Origin: Zetaproteobacteria bacterium
GTDB taxonomy: Bacteria > Pseudomonadota > Zetaproteobacteria > Mariprofundales > Mariprofundaceae
NCBI GenBank assembly: GCA_002746295.2
Contig: NVWS02000024.1
Location: forward strand, 1 to 36,333
DNA length: 36,333 nucleotides
Direction of reading: 5' to 3'
Shown here: positions 23,429 through 29,826 of the stretch, in pieces
Layout: the number at the start of each line of letters is the position of its first letter
How positions within the stretch are numbered: position 1 is the first letter of the stretch
Notes under the pieces: generated by a model
Told to the model about the DNA's origin: nothing
The model's input: only the letters and a program-made list of their open reading frames with translations
The model's database searches: none
Program-made: the position numbers and the translations under genes

Positions 23429-23937
23429 CGGAGCAACCGTGGGAAGATGAAGAGTATGTTAAATATATCTTATGGTTTGTATTTGCCTGTGTTATTTATA
23501 GTATGATTGGTTTTTCTTGGGGAGCCTTGATGGGTGGTATCTCAGATTTTCGCCATTTTGTGGATCACCGGATGCATGGTAACTTGATTGTGCGTGCGCA
23601 TACGCATATCAACCTATTGGGCTGGGTGGAAATGGCTATTTTTGCTGCGGTTTATTATATTGTACCTCGCTTGGTGAAACGTCCTATTTATAGTATGAAA
23701 CTCGTGAAATGGCATTTTTGGGTGCATAACTTGGGTTTGATTGGCATGGTGGTGTTTTTCACAGTGGCTGGCGTGGCGGGTGGTATTGCCAGTGAACATG
23801 TGTCGCCAGAAGAAGTCGAAGCGATTGTGAAGCCTTGGTTAGCAGTGATGGGTATTTTTGGCACTTTGGTGTTGATTGCTAACTTTATTTGGGCATACAA
23901 TATTTTTCGTACCTGCCAAGGTTGGAGGAAGTCGTAA
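23425..23937 (+). CDS. CcoN-like half-subunit: C-terminal haem-copper oxidase module without CuB site
   Basis: This 170-residue protein has four transmembrane segments (about 11-38, 53-80, 95-120, 139-162). From residue 56 it aligns by eye with the last part of cbb3 subunit CcoN. RAHTHINLLGW matches VAHAHLALLGF, AAVYYIVPRLVKRPIYS matches AAVYYGMQTMLRRKLYS, KWHFWVH matches NFHFWML, and the last helix ends NFIWAYNIFRT versus NIVWLYNMYMT. His59 and His61 correspond to the two haem-ligand histidines of CcoN. The CuB histidines and cross-linked Tyr have no counterpart. It is unlikely to be a fragment of a broken gene: it has its own first helix and overlaps the genes on both sides. The function is unknown; a haem b electron-transfer or sensing subunit is an inference. 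Confidence 0.85.
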   Translation: MTEQPWEDEEYVKYILWFVFACVIYSMIGFSWGALMGGISDFRHFVDHRMHGNLIVRAHTHINLLGWVEMAIFAAVYYIVPRLVKRPIYSMKLVKWHFWVHNLGLIGMVVFFTVAGVAGGIASEHVSPEEVEAIVKPWLAVMGIFGTLVLIANFIWAYNIFRTCQGWRKS

Positions 23938-24464
23938 TGTCACGTTTGCTTGGGATACTGATTCTTTTTGTCGTACCTTCTATTTTTATGGCGGGGTGTG
24001 ATGGTAACTTTAGCATGGGTGGTGGTGGCGTGTTTAAGATTGGACAGGAAGTTACACCTGTGAAGACCAAGACACTTGCAGATGTGAATGGTGATATGTC
24101 GAAGTTGACCAGTTATCGCTATCCTGATCCTCGGATGTATCAACTATCTTTTGATAAGGCACTTAAAGCAGGTAAGCCGATTGTGCTTGAATTTGCCACG
24201 CCAGGTCACTGCACCCAGTGTGATCAGCAGTTACAATTGCTTAAAGTCATGCTAGATAAATATGGTGATAAAGTAAATTTTCTCCATATGGATCAATATT
24301 ATAATCCCGAAGCTTATGATGTTTTTCAAGTGCGTGGCGAACCTTGGACATTCTTGATTACCAAAGATGGAAAAGTGAATTATATAGCACCTGGTCGCGT
24401 GCTTTATCAAGAGATTGACCCTGCGATTCAACAGCTGTTGGATGTTGGAAAAAAACATGGCTAA
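23937..24464 (+). CDS. Thioredoxin-fold lipoprotein with CTQC motif
   Basis: This 175-residue protein has a lipoprotein-type signal peptide (FMAGC, Cys21), a Gly-rich linker and a thioredoxin-like domain (about 65-175) with LEFATPGHCTQC. The CXXC lies at 92-95, followed by a cis-Pro candidate in VRGEPWTFLI. It should act on the periplasmic side of a membrane as a disulfide reductase or a metal/haem-apocytochrome handling factor, as TlpA/ResA/Sco-type proteins do. The ATG at 23937 overlaps the previous stop (TAATG) and follows GGAGGAA by six bases, so the longer upstream frame is rejected. Its place in the cluster suggests it matures the neighbouring cytochrome or oxidase, by context. Confidence 0.87.
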   Translation: MSRLLGILILFVVPSIFMAGCDGNFSMGGGGVFKIGQEVTPVKTKTLADVNGDMSKLTSYRYPDPRMYQLSFDKALKAGKPIVLEFATPGHCTQCDQQLQLLKVMLDKYGDKVNFLHMDQYYNPEAYDVFQVRGEPWTFLITKDGKVNYIAPGRVLYQEIDPAIQQLLDVGKKHG

Positions 24465-24918
24465 ATCTTGGCGTGAAGTGAAGTGTGAACTAAATTCAGA
24501 TAAATCGGGTGTGATTTGGGATTTGATTCTTTATGTGCCAACAGTGGGGTTTTTGTTGTTGATAGGCTTGCGCTATTGGTACACAGATGAATCGAGCATG
24601 TTGGGTGAAGGCTTGATGTTTTTGGGTTTTTTCTTTTTCATCGTGGCGGCGAATCGTATTTCTAGGCGTTTGTTGCTGATGCCTTCTTCGCCTGTGGGTT
24701 TGGATATTCGAAAAGAACATATTGCGATGATTTTGAAAAATGGTGAAAAACGCTTGTTGATGCGTGATATTCGTTTTTTTTCAGATAAAGCGGGCAAGTC
24801 CTTTGGTTTAACAGGCATGGATGAACGTGGATCCAAGCAGCAATATGTCTTTCATAAAGGACAGTTTTCTACAGATGACTTTGATAAAATCGGTAAGGCG
24901 CTGGCTTTTTATAAGTAA
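24457..24918 (+). CDS. Membrane protein with PH-like C-terminal domain, unknown function
   Basis: This 153-residue protein has two hydrophobic helices (about 20-36 and 45-65) forming a hairpin. A cytoplasmic beta-rich domain follows (about 80-153, GLDIRKEHIAMILKNGEKRLLMRDIRFF...), reminiscent of bacterial PH-like domains. I do not recognise a named family. The ATG at 24457 overlaps the end of the thioredoxin-like gene by eight bases. An upstream in-frame start at 24415 would overlap more and has no better ribosome site. It is the last gene of the half-CcoN cluster. Its stop codon lies within a GTAACTGAGTTAC palindrome. Confidence 0.78.
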   Translation: MAKSWREVKCELNSDKSGVIWDLILYVPTVGFLLLIGLRYWYTDESSMLGEGLMFLGFFFFIVAANRISRRLLLMPSSPVGLDIRKEHIAMILKNGEKRLLMRDIRFFSDKAGKSFGLTGMDERGSKQQYVFHKGQFSTDDFDKIGKALAFYK

Positions 24919-24927
24919 CTGAGTTAC
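24915..24927. repeat. GTAACT-N-AGTTAC palindrome, copy 2
   Basis: A perfect 6-bp inverted repeat around one base, followed by GCG. The same core occurs at 25189-25201. The 5' part overlaps the stop of the last gene in the half-CcoN cluster. Confidence 0.5.
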
Positions 24928-25031
24928 GCGAAAGAAACAACCAGAGAGTCACAGAGGCACAAAGAAAAGCATTTAAAGTTGTGAGCCAATTTAGTTCGCA
25001 TGCTTCTCTGTGGGAATAGTTTTTAGGTATA

Positions 25032-25057
25032 CATTCCCACCGAGGACGGTGGGAATG
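25032..25057. repeat. Perfect hairpin CATTCCCACC/GGTGGGAATG
   Basis: A ten-base-pair perfect stem with a six-base loop, of the TTCCCAC type found in dispersed palindromic repeats. No T-run follows, so it is not called a terminator. Confidence 0.6.
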
Positions 25058-25173
25058 AGAAGAAACTTAACCTCTTATGTGTCTAATGTGGTGAAAAAAG
25101 AAGTCAACGCTAGTTCCCATGCTCCTGCGAGGGGATTCGTACCTTTGAAAATAACGCCTATTCTTCATTAAGT

Positions 25174-25203
25174 GCGTAACATCAGTAAGTAACTAAGTTA
25201 CGC
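25174..25203. repeat. GCGTAAC/GTTACGC palindromic element, copy 3
   Basis: GCGTAAC at 25174-25180 pairs with GTTACGC at 25197-25203 around a core that itself contains GTAACTAAGTTAC. The left half repeats the element at 22144-22171 almost exactly. Confidence 0.55.
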
Positions 25204-25219
25204 GCTTGACTGAATAAAT

Positions 25220-25291
25220 CGTCACCCTCGAGCGTTTGTGTTGGGGGGGGCTCTATGCCTAGATGATCGATACAAGATTTCGAGCAGGACG
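25220..25291. repeat. REP-like inverted pair, copy 2
   Basis: CGTCACCCTCGAGCGTTTGTG...CTCTATG is followed by a diverged partner unit in opposite orientation (ending TTTCGAGCAGGACGAGG). This is the same pair of units as at 22006-22091, inverted as a whole. A run of eight G lies inside it. Confidence 0.5.
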
Positions 25292-25341
25292 AGGTAACTT
25301 GATACTTAAACGCTTACATCTCACCCATTGACTATTTATAT

Positions 25342-25366
25342 ATGCCCGATTTCTATGGTTGGGCAT
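25342..25366. terminator. Hairpin, possible terminator of the 70-residue minus-strand gene
   Basis: ATGCCCGA and TTGGGCAT form an eight-base-pair stem (one G-U) with a nine-base loop, 33 bases past the stop of the minus-strand gene. The tail on either strand is only mildly T-rich, so terminator function is uncertain. Confidence 0.35.
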
Positions 25367-25399
25367 TGTTTAAAGCGTGTGAATGCATCAATGAATATG

Positions 25400-25612
25400 C
25401 TATTTTCTTTGATTGAGACGGGTTTTAAGGATGTCTCTGACCATCCATCCAATGGCACAGATAGCGATGCCAACAACAATACTCATGATTAGGTACTCAG
25501 TTTCTTCACTGACCAAGCCGCCAATAAAAATATGCACAGTATAAGAAAGCATGAATAGTGAAACGCAGGCGCTAAAGCCATAAATGAGAGATTCTCGCAT
25601 GGCGGACATCAT
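25400..25612 (-). CDS. Small two-helix membrane protein next to the cbb3 locus
   Basis: This 70-residue protein has two hydrophobic helices (about 8-32 and 40-61) and a basic C-terminal end (KTRLNQRK). I recognise no family. The start is uncertain: Met1, Met2 and Met5 are all possible and no Shine-Dalgarno is evident. It is divergent from the oxidase cluster, whose own accessory proteins are also tiny membrane proteins, so an oxidase-related function is possible but unproven. Confidence 0.55.
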   Translation of the reverse strand: MMSAMRESLIYGFSACVSLFMLSYTVHIFIGGLVSEETEYLIMSIVVGIAICAIGWMVRDILKTRLNQRK

Positions 25613-25675
25613 GCGCGGAGGTTATTTTGAATGCAAGTATGTTGTTAGAGAGATGGATATTCATGATTTATGGGC

Positions 25676-25703
25676 TTGACATGAATTTGAATCTTCATAA
25701 TGT
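25676..25703 (+). promoter_or_regulatory. Possible promoter of the cbb3 locus
   Basis: A perfect TTGACA (25676-25681) is followed after 16 bases by TAATGT, a weak -10. It lies about 47 bases before the first gene of the locus. No FNR/Anr-type TTGAT-N4-ATCAA box was seen. Confidence 0.35.
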
Positions 25704-25749
25704 TGCGGAAGATTAAAATAGCTTCATATAATTTTAACAAGGAGGGAGT

Positions 25750-26013
25750 ATGAAAAATTCAGTATGGCTAATCATTGTCGCTGGCTTTGTTACAGGTATG
25801 GGTAATGGATCAGTGTTTACAATTGCTACACAGCTTGCGATAGGTCGTGGACCTTTTGCAGAAGCGGGCATTTGGGGTATGGATGCGTATTCACCATTTA
25901 CGATGGAAGGTTTTGGTAACTGGGTCATGATTGTATTTGGTATCGCTTTTGTATTAATTTTGGGTTATGCATTAAAACTTCACGGTGTCATCGAAGGTTT
26001 GCAGGAAGACTAA
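25750..26013 (+). CDS. Small membrane protein, first gene of the cbb3 locus
   Basis: This 87-residue protein has two hydrophobic helices (about 4-24 and 57-77) joined by a Gly-rich loop that probably faces the periplasm (IGRGPFAEAGIWGMDAYSPFTMEGFGN). A very strong Shine-Dalgarno (AAGGAGGG) lies a few bases before the ATG. The next small gene starts 19 bases later and ccoN follows. I do not recognise the family. Being first in an oxidase operon with such a strong ribosome site suggests a stoichiometric accessory subunit or assembly factor, by context. Confidence 0.8.
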   Translation: MKNSVWLIIVAGFVTGMGNGSVFTIATQLAIGRGPFAEAGIWGMDAYSPFTMEGFGNWVMIVFGIAFVLILGYALKLHGVIEGLQED

Positions 26014-26032
26014 TAGGGTAAGGGAGAATATT

Positions 26033-26128
26033 ATGGCGGCAGTTGCATCTGTGTTGGGCATTGTTTTGGCGTTTTCGAGCATGTGGTTTGCTTGGTATCT
26101 TTTGATGCCTGGTCAGCATGACGATTAA
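26033..26128 (+). CDS. 31-residue single-helix membrane protein in the cbb3 locus
   Basis: This very small gene encodes MAAVASVLGIVLAFSSMW followed by FAWYLLMPGQHDD. It is one hydrophobic helix (about 3-25) with a short acidic tail. An AGGGAG ribosome site lies six bases before the ATG and the reading frame is clean to TAA. The size and build resemble the single-helix small subunits known from terminal oxidases (CcoQ, CcoM, CydX), though I cannot assign it to any of those families. It lies 63 bases before ccoN. Confidence 0.75.
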   Translation: MAAVASVLGIVLAFSSMWFAWYLLMPGQHDD

Positions 26129-26191
26129 ATCAAACGAATAAAGTTTGAAGATGAAAAGTTTTGAATTATTTAAAGGAAAGGAGTGCAGAAA

Positions 26192-27598
26192 ATGATTAAG
26201 TATATGTTTTCGAAAGAAGAAGATATTCCAGGCGGCACAGCCTCGATTTTCTTCGGGTTTTCGTGTTTAATGTGGTTTATTGTAGGTACAGGAATTGGTT
26301 CGTTTAATGCGGCGAAGTTGGCGTTCCCTGATTTCTTCACGCATTATTATGCGTTGCAATTTGGTCATATGCGTCAAGTGCATGTGCATACTGTAATTTT
26401 TGGTTGGATTGTGGGCGCATTTGCTGCATCAGCATTGTATATTGTTCCAGCCTTGGGTAATACCAAGTTGTGGTCTGAAAAATTGGGCGTTTGGAACTGC
26501 ATGGCTTGGAATGTTGGCTTAATGTTGGCATTGTCGACATTGTGGTTCGGCATGACATCAGGTCGTGAGTATTCAGACTTTATGTGGCCGATTGATTTGT
26601 ATATTGCATTCTGCATGGTAACACCGCTGTTTATCAATATCTTTATGTCGATTTTAAACCGTCGTACGCAGGGTATTTATACCACAAACTGGTTCTTTGC
26701 GGGTTCATTCTTTATGTTGATTATTGTGTTCTTGGTGGGTAATGCGCCAGAATTTTTTCATCTGACGGGTTTGAATGAAGCATATATGACTTGGTGGTTT
26801 GCGCATAACGTATTGGGCTTGTTGATTACACCCGTTGCGGCAGCGATCACTTATTACATCATACCGAAAGTAACGGGTAATCCATTGTACTCCCATCGTG
26901 TGGGTCATTTGCATTTTTGGTCTATCGTGGTTTTCTATTCCACACCTGCAGCGCATCACTTGATGAGTTCGCCATTGCCTGAATGGTTGAAATCATTCGC
27001 ATCGGTGGAAGGTGTATTGATTCTTGTGCCTGCGGTGGCTTATGTATGTAATATCTTGTTAACCATGCAGGGTCGTTGGTCGATGTTTGTGGAAAATATT
27101 GAAATTAAATACACCATTACAGGTGTGTTGCTTGCCATTCCATTGAATATGCAAGGTGGTTTCCAACAAACGCGTGCGATTAACTGGTATGTTCATGGTA
27201 CTGGTTGGATTGTAGCACATGCCCACTTGGCATTGCTTGGTTTCTCAACGTTCGCTGAAGCAGCCGCAGTGTATTATGGTATGCAAACCATGTTACGTCG
27301 TAAACTATATTCGTTGAGCTTGGCTAACTTCCACTTTTGGATGTTGTTGATTGGCTTCTCTTTGTACTGGGTTTCCATGACCATCGCTGGTTTGATTCAA
27401 GGCGCAGGTAAAATCTATGAAGTACCATATTTGGATATCGTGATTGCAGAGCATCCTTATATGATCGTTCGTTGGTTGGGTGGTACCATGGTCTTCTTGG
27501 GTAACATTGTTTGGTTGTACAATATGTACATGACAGTGAAAAAAGGTGAGAAATTAGAACATGGTGTTCTTCCGCACGAAGTAGCCTACGTACGTTAA
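26192..27598 (+). CDS. ccoN: cbb3-type cytochrome c oxidase subunit I
   Basis: This is the catalytic subunit of the high-affinity oxygen-reducing proton pump of the inner membrane. The 468-residue protein has about 12 helices. The ligand set is complete: a haem b histidine in VHVHTVIFGW (His64 or His66), CuB ligands His205 (WWFAHN) and His255-His256 (AAHHL), Tyr249 (VVFYSTP) for the cross-link, and haem ligands His343 and His345 in VAHAHLALLGF. The ATG at 26192 was chosen because AGGAG ends eight bases before it. A GTG at 26183 overlaps that ribosome site. ccoO follows after an 84-base gap that holds a strong hairpin. Confidence 0.96.
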   Translation: MIKYMFSKEEDIPGGTASIFFGFSCLMWFIVGTGIGSFNAAKLAFPDFFTHYYALQFGHMRQVHVHTVIFGWIVGAFAASALYIVPALGNTKLWSEKLGVWNCMAWNVGLMLALSTLWFGMTSGREYSDFMWPIDLYIAFCMVTPLFINIFMSILNRRTQGIYTTNWFFAGSFFMLIIVFLVGNAPEFFHLTGLNEAYMTWWFAHNVLGLLITPVAAAITYYIIPKVTGNPLYSHRVGHLHFWSIVVFYSTPAAHHLMSSPLPEWLKSFASVEGVLILVPAVAYVCNILLTMQGRWSMFVENIEIKYTITGVLLAIPLNMQGGFQQTRAINWYVHGTGWIVAHAHLALLGFSTFAEAAAVYYGMQTMLRRKLYSLSLANFHFWMLLIGFSLYWVSMTIAGLIQGAGKIYEVPYLDIVIAEHPYMIVRWLGGTMVFLGNIVWLYNMYMTVKKGEKLEHGVLPHEVAYVR

Positions 27599-27603
27599 GT
27601 GAA

Positions 27604-27637
27604 GAGCTGGAATCATGTGAAAGCATGATTCCAGCTT
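27604..27637 (+). promoter_or_regulatory. Intercistronic hairpin between ccoN and ccoO
   Basis: AGCTGGAATCATG (27605-27617) and CATGATTCCAGCT (27624-27636) form a perfect 13-base-pair stem with a six-base TGAAAG loop, directly after the ccoN stop. No T-run follows, so it is more likely an RNA-stability or processing element than a terminator. It could set different amounts of CcoN and CcoO. Confidence 0.65.
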
Positions 27638-27682
27638 AATAACTCTAAGGGACAATAAAAAAATATAGGGAGGACGGTTAGA

Positions 27683-28627
27683 ATGGGATTTCGTGAATAT
27701 CGAATTGGTTCGATTATGTTTGGCGTAGCATTGGCTACATCCATGGTAGTGACTGTTTATATGCCAGGTTTGGATATTTCGAACACAACAGCAACAGCAA
27801 CAGCATTAGAAAAGCAATTGACCTATGGTAAGGTCGCAGGCTTTGATTATGGTGATCCATTTTTACATGGTGATGATAAGCCGATCAAGGTGATCTTGAA
27901 AAAAGATCCGAAAACAGGCGCAGCGATTGATGAAACAGTCGCGTATGTGTTTAAACCGGGGACTTCATTGCCCAGTGGTTTGGTTCATGATCATATCAAT
28001 GGTGCGGCGATTCAAGCATTGAGCGTGAGTTTGGGTAAAACCGACCAGGTCAGTGTGGAAGCAGGTGGCGTTTATTTGGTTGTAAAATCTGTCAAAAATG
28101 GTGTGGAAACACCGTATATTGAATTGGCAAGTGCAACCCGTGGTTGGACCATTGATGCGACATTGAAAGCCGCTGATCAAGAAATCTTGGCGGGTGCTGG
28201 TAAGGTGATGTTTATTCGTGAAGGTTGCTGGTGGTGCCATACCTTGTTACCAGAGCAAACGCATGATTGGCAATCGTTTGGTCGCCCTCCAATGTTGGGT
28301 GATTTTAATGGTGAATCTCCAACTACCTTTGGTTCGGATCGTAAAGCACCTGATTTGTTGCATGTGGGTTCTCGTAATTCCTCCAAAGAGTGGATGATGA
28401 TGCATTTCTTTAACCCTCGCTTGGTTCAACCGCATTCTATTATGCCACGTTATGATTATTTGTGGGGTGGTGTTGATAAAAAAGGTAATAACATTGATCT
28501 AGCCAAGTGGGATGAAGAGTTTGATGCGTACCGTGAGGGCTCTCGTGTGTATCCGCCTGAGGTGCCTGAATATGCTGATAATTCAGAAATTCGTTACTTG
28601 ATTGACTATGTTCTAGACTTGAAATAA
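27683..28627 (+). CDS. ccoO: cbb3-type oxidase subunit II (CcoO) with a long insertion
   Basis: This 314-residue membrane-anchored monohaem cytochrome c passes electrons to CcoN. It has an N-terminal anchor helix (about 8-28), then a roughly 110-residue region with no place in ordinary CcoO (about 45-165). The familiar haem domain follows: FIREGCWWCHTL with CWWCH at 182-186, SDRKAPDLLHVG, NPRLVQPHSIMPRYDYL with the Met ligand, and a C-terminal helix. Typical CcoO is about 200 residues. The insertion contains beta-strand-like segments (VEAGGVYLVVKSVKNG). GGGAGGA lies about nine bases before the ATG. Confidence 0.93.
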   Translation: MGFREYRIGSIMFGVALATSMVVTVYMPGLDISNTTATATALEKQLTYGKVAGFDYGDPFLHGDDKPIKVILKKDPKTGAAIDETVAYVFKPGTSLPSGLVHDHINGAAIQALSVSLGKTDQVSVEAGGVYLVVKSVKNGVETPYIELASATRGWTIDATLKAADQEILAGAGKVMFIREGCWWCHTLLPEQTHDWQSFGRPPMLGDFNGESPTTFGSDRKAPDLLHVGSRNSSKEWMMMHFFNPRLVQPHSIMPRYDYLWGGVDKKGNNIDLAKWDEEFDAYREGSRVYPPEVPEYADNSEIRYLIDYVLDLK

Positions 28628-28638
28628 GGAGGATTGAA

Positions 28639-29355
28639 ATGTCTAAATTTTTACCATTACTGGATGGTTTGAAGCTAAGTCATCCACTTAAAACCATGTC
28701 GGATGATCGTAAGGTTCAAGAAGCACAGTATATTTGGGAACATGAAAGTTTGGGTGGGATTGCCGAAAATAACAATCCTTTGCCGCGCCCCGTGGTGGGA
28801 TTGTTGATCTTAACATTTATCACAGCGATTGCTTGGACGTTTCCGTTGTTTGGGCAACGCCCCAACGCTGCTATTTATGCGGATTATATCACCTTGATGC
28901 ATTCAGCACCTGTACAGCAGGTTATGAATGATAAAACACTGACGACATCGGCACGTGATGAAAAAGCGATGAAGATGATTGTGGGTGCTTTGGCTGATTC
29001 TGATTCTCCTTATGAGTTTCAACGCATTCAACATCCTATTTCGATGAATGATTTGCGTATCATGGAGCCTGGAATTATTGAGCTTCAAAATCAACATGCA
29101 GATTTGCGAGAGTATTCCATCATTGGTAATGATGTGGCGTTGGCGAACTTTGAGGGGAATTGGAAAACAGATGCGAATGGTAACTTTTTAAAGGGTCCAG
29201 ATGGCAAGAAAGTTCGTGAGCGTTTGCAACCTTGGTGGGATAAAGGTTACATGACATCGGTGTACTACTTCTTTGGTTTTTGTTTTCTTGTGATTATCAC
29301 AGTAAAACGCTTGCCTCCCATTACTTGGAAACCAGATCACAGCATTGCTCATTAA
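28639..29355 (+). CDS. CcoP-like subunit lacking haem c motifs
   Basis: This 238-residue protein follows ccoO after an AAGGAGG ribosome site. Its N-terminal third looks like CcoP: a charged segment, then GIAENNNPLPRPVVG leading into a transmembrane helix (about 52-70), as in the GIxExNNPLP motif of diheme CcoP. The rest differs. There is no CXXCH anywhere and only one cysteine (in the second helix). About 130 residues of probably periplasmic sequence are followed by a second helix (about 207-226). It is therefore not a cytochrome c and cannot do the normal CcoP electron transfer. A structural subunit replacing CcoP is the inference. Confidence 0.8.
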   Translation: MSKFLPLLDGLKLSHPLKTMSDDRKVQEAQYIWEHESLGGIAENNNPLPRPVVGLLILTFITAIAWTFPLFGQRPNAAIYADYITLMHSAPVQQVMNDKTLTTSARDEKAMKMIVGALADSDSPYEFQRIQHPISMNDLRIMEPGIIELQNQHADLREYSIIGNDVALANFEGNWKTDANGNFLKGPDGKKVRERLQPWWDKGYMTSVYYFFGFCFLVIITVKRLPPITWKPDHSIAH

Positions 29356-29376
29356 GATGACTCAAGGAGATTTAAT

Positions 29377-29514
29377 ATGATTGATATGGATAATGTTCAG
29401 TTTGCTGGCTTGTTGCTTATTTCGCTTGCTCTTGTGATACCTGTTCTTTATAGTTTTTTTGTAGATAACCATAAAAAAGGAACACCTGATCCACGTGATA
29501 ATGAACATCAATAA
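29377..29514 (+). CDS. CcoQ-like single-helix protein
   Basis: This 45-residue protein has a short acidic N-terminus (IDMDN), one hydrophobic helix (about 8-29) and a charged tail (DNHKKGTPDPRDNEHQ), the typical layout of CcoQ/FixQ, the small stabilising subunit of cbb3 oxidases. AAGGAGA lies about eight bases before the ATG. It is the last gene before the terminator. CcoQ sequences are too short and variable for certainty. Confidence 0.75.
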   Translation: MIDMDNVQFAGLLLISLALVIPVLYSFFVDNHKKGTPDPRDNEHQ

Positions 29515-29534
29515 GATTTGATGGTGTAAGTATG

Positions 29535-29564
29535 AAAAGGTCGCTCTTTGAGCGGCCTTTTTTG
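29535..29564 (+). terminator. Rho-independent terminator of the cbb3 operon
   Basis: AAAGGTCGCT (29536-29545) pairs with AGCGGCCTTT (29551-29560), with one G-U pair and a five-base loop. A T-rich tail follows, 21 bases after the ccoQ-like stop. Confidence 0.88.
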
Positions 29565-29630
29565 TTTTTGTATCTTTGTACTGTGTTGTTTTAAATAGAC
29601 TTGCCATGAATTAACATGCCGTTAGTGTGC

Positions 29631-29647
29631 GCCTTTCTTTGAAAGGC
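29631..29647. repeat. Short perfect hairpin upstream of tRNA-Val
   Basis: GCCTTTC and GAAAGGC form a seven-base-pair stem around TTT. It lies 27 bases before the tRNA. No T-run follows and its role is unknown. Confidence 0.4.
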
Positions 29648-29673
29648 ACTGTGATAGCTTTCTTGTTCGGTAT

Positions 29674-29748
29674 AGGCTCGTAGCTCAGGGGTAGAGCACC
29701 ACCTTGACATGGTGGGGGTCGGCGGTTCGAAACCGCCCGAGCCTACCA
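29674..29748 (+). tRNA. tRNA-Val (anticodon GAC)
   Basis: A complete 75-base cloverleaf: acceptor AGGCTCG/CGAGCCT, D arm GCTC...GAGC, anticodon arm CCACC-TTGACAT-GGTGG giving anticodon GAC (reads GUC/GUU), T arm GGCGG-TTCGAAA-CCGCC, discriminator A and an encoded CCA. Confidence 0.97.
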
Positions 29749-29826
29749 TTTTCTTATTAATATAGCCTCATTCTGGCTTGCCCGCCCTGCATTGTGTGGG
29801 GTTTGAAGAGGCAGAGGATGATTCTC

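Larger units (their letters stand above)
24919..25399. other. Gene-free, repeat-packed stretch
   Basis: These 481 bases separate the half-CcoN cluster from the cbb3 locus. They contain the tail of the copy-2 palindrome (24915-24927), a GAGAGTCACAGAGGCACAAAG stretch (24943 on) of the kind seen in dispersed intergenic repeats, and a perfect CATTCCCACC/GGTGGGAATG hairpin. Further on lie a related GTTCCCATGCTCCTGCGAGGGGAT sequence (about 25111-25134), another GTAAC palindrome and a REP-like pair. No gene is apparent. Confidence 0.6.

Noticed and set aside
23425-23937. Half-CcoN protein as a truncated pseudogene of ccoN
   Set aside because: It has its own first helix, a clean start and stop, and overlapping junctions with both neighbours. 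No remnants of the missing part are nearby.
25613-25749. FNR/Anr-type oxygen-responsive box upstream of the cbb3 locus
   Set aside because: Only single half-site-like TTGA sequences are present, with no paired TTGAT-N4-ATCAA arrangement.
28639-29355. CcoP-like gene as a frameshifted diheme ccoP
   Set aside because: No CXXCH appears downstream of it, and the frame ends cleanly before the next ribosome site and the ccoQ-like gene.
29749-29826. T-box or leader control upstream of thrS
   Set aside because: The space between the tRNA and thrS is under 80 bases and contains no T-box consensus or terminator/antiterminator pair.
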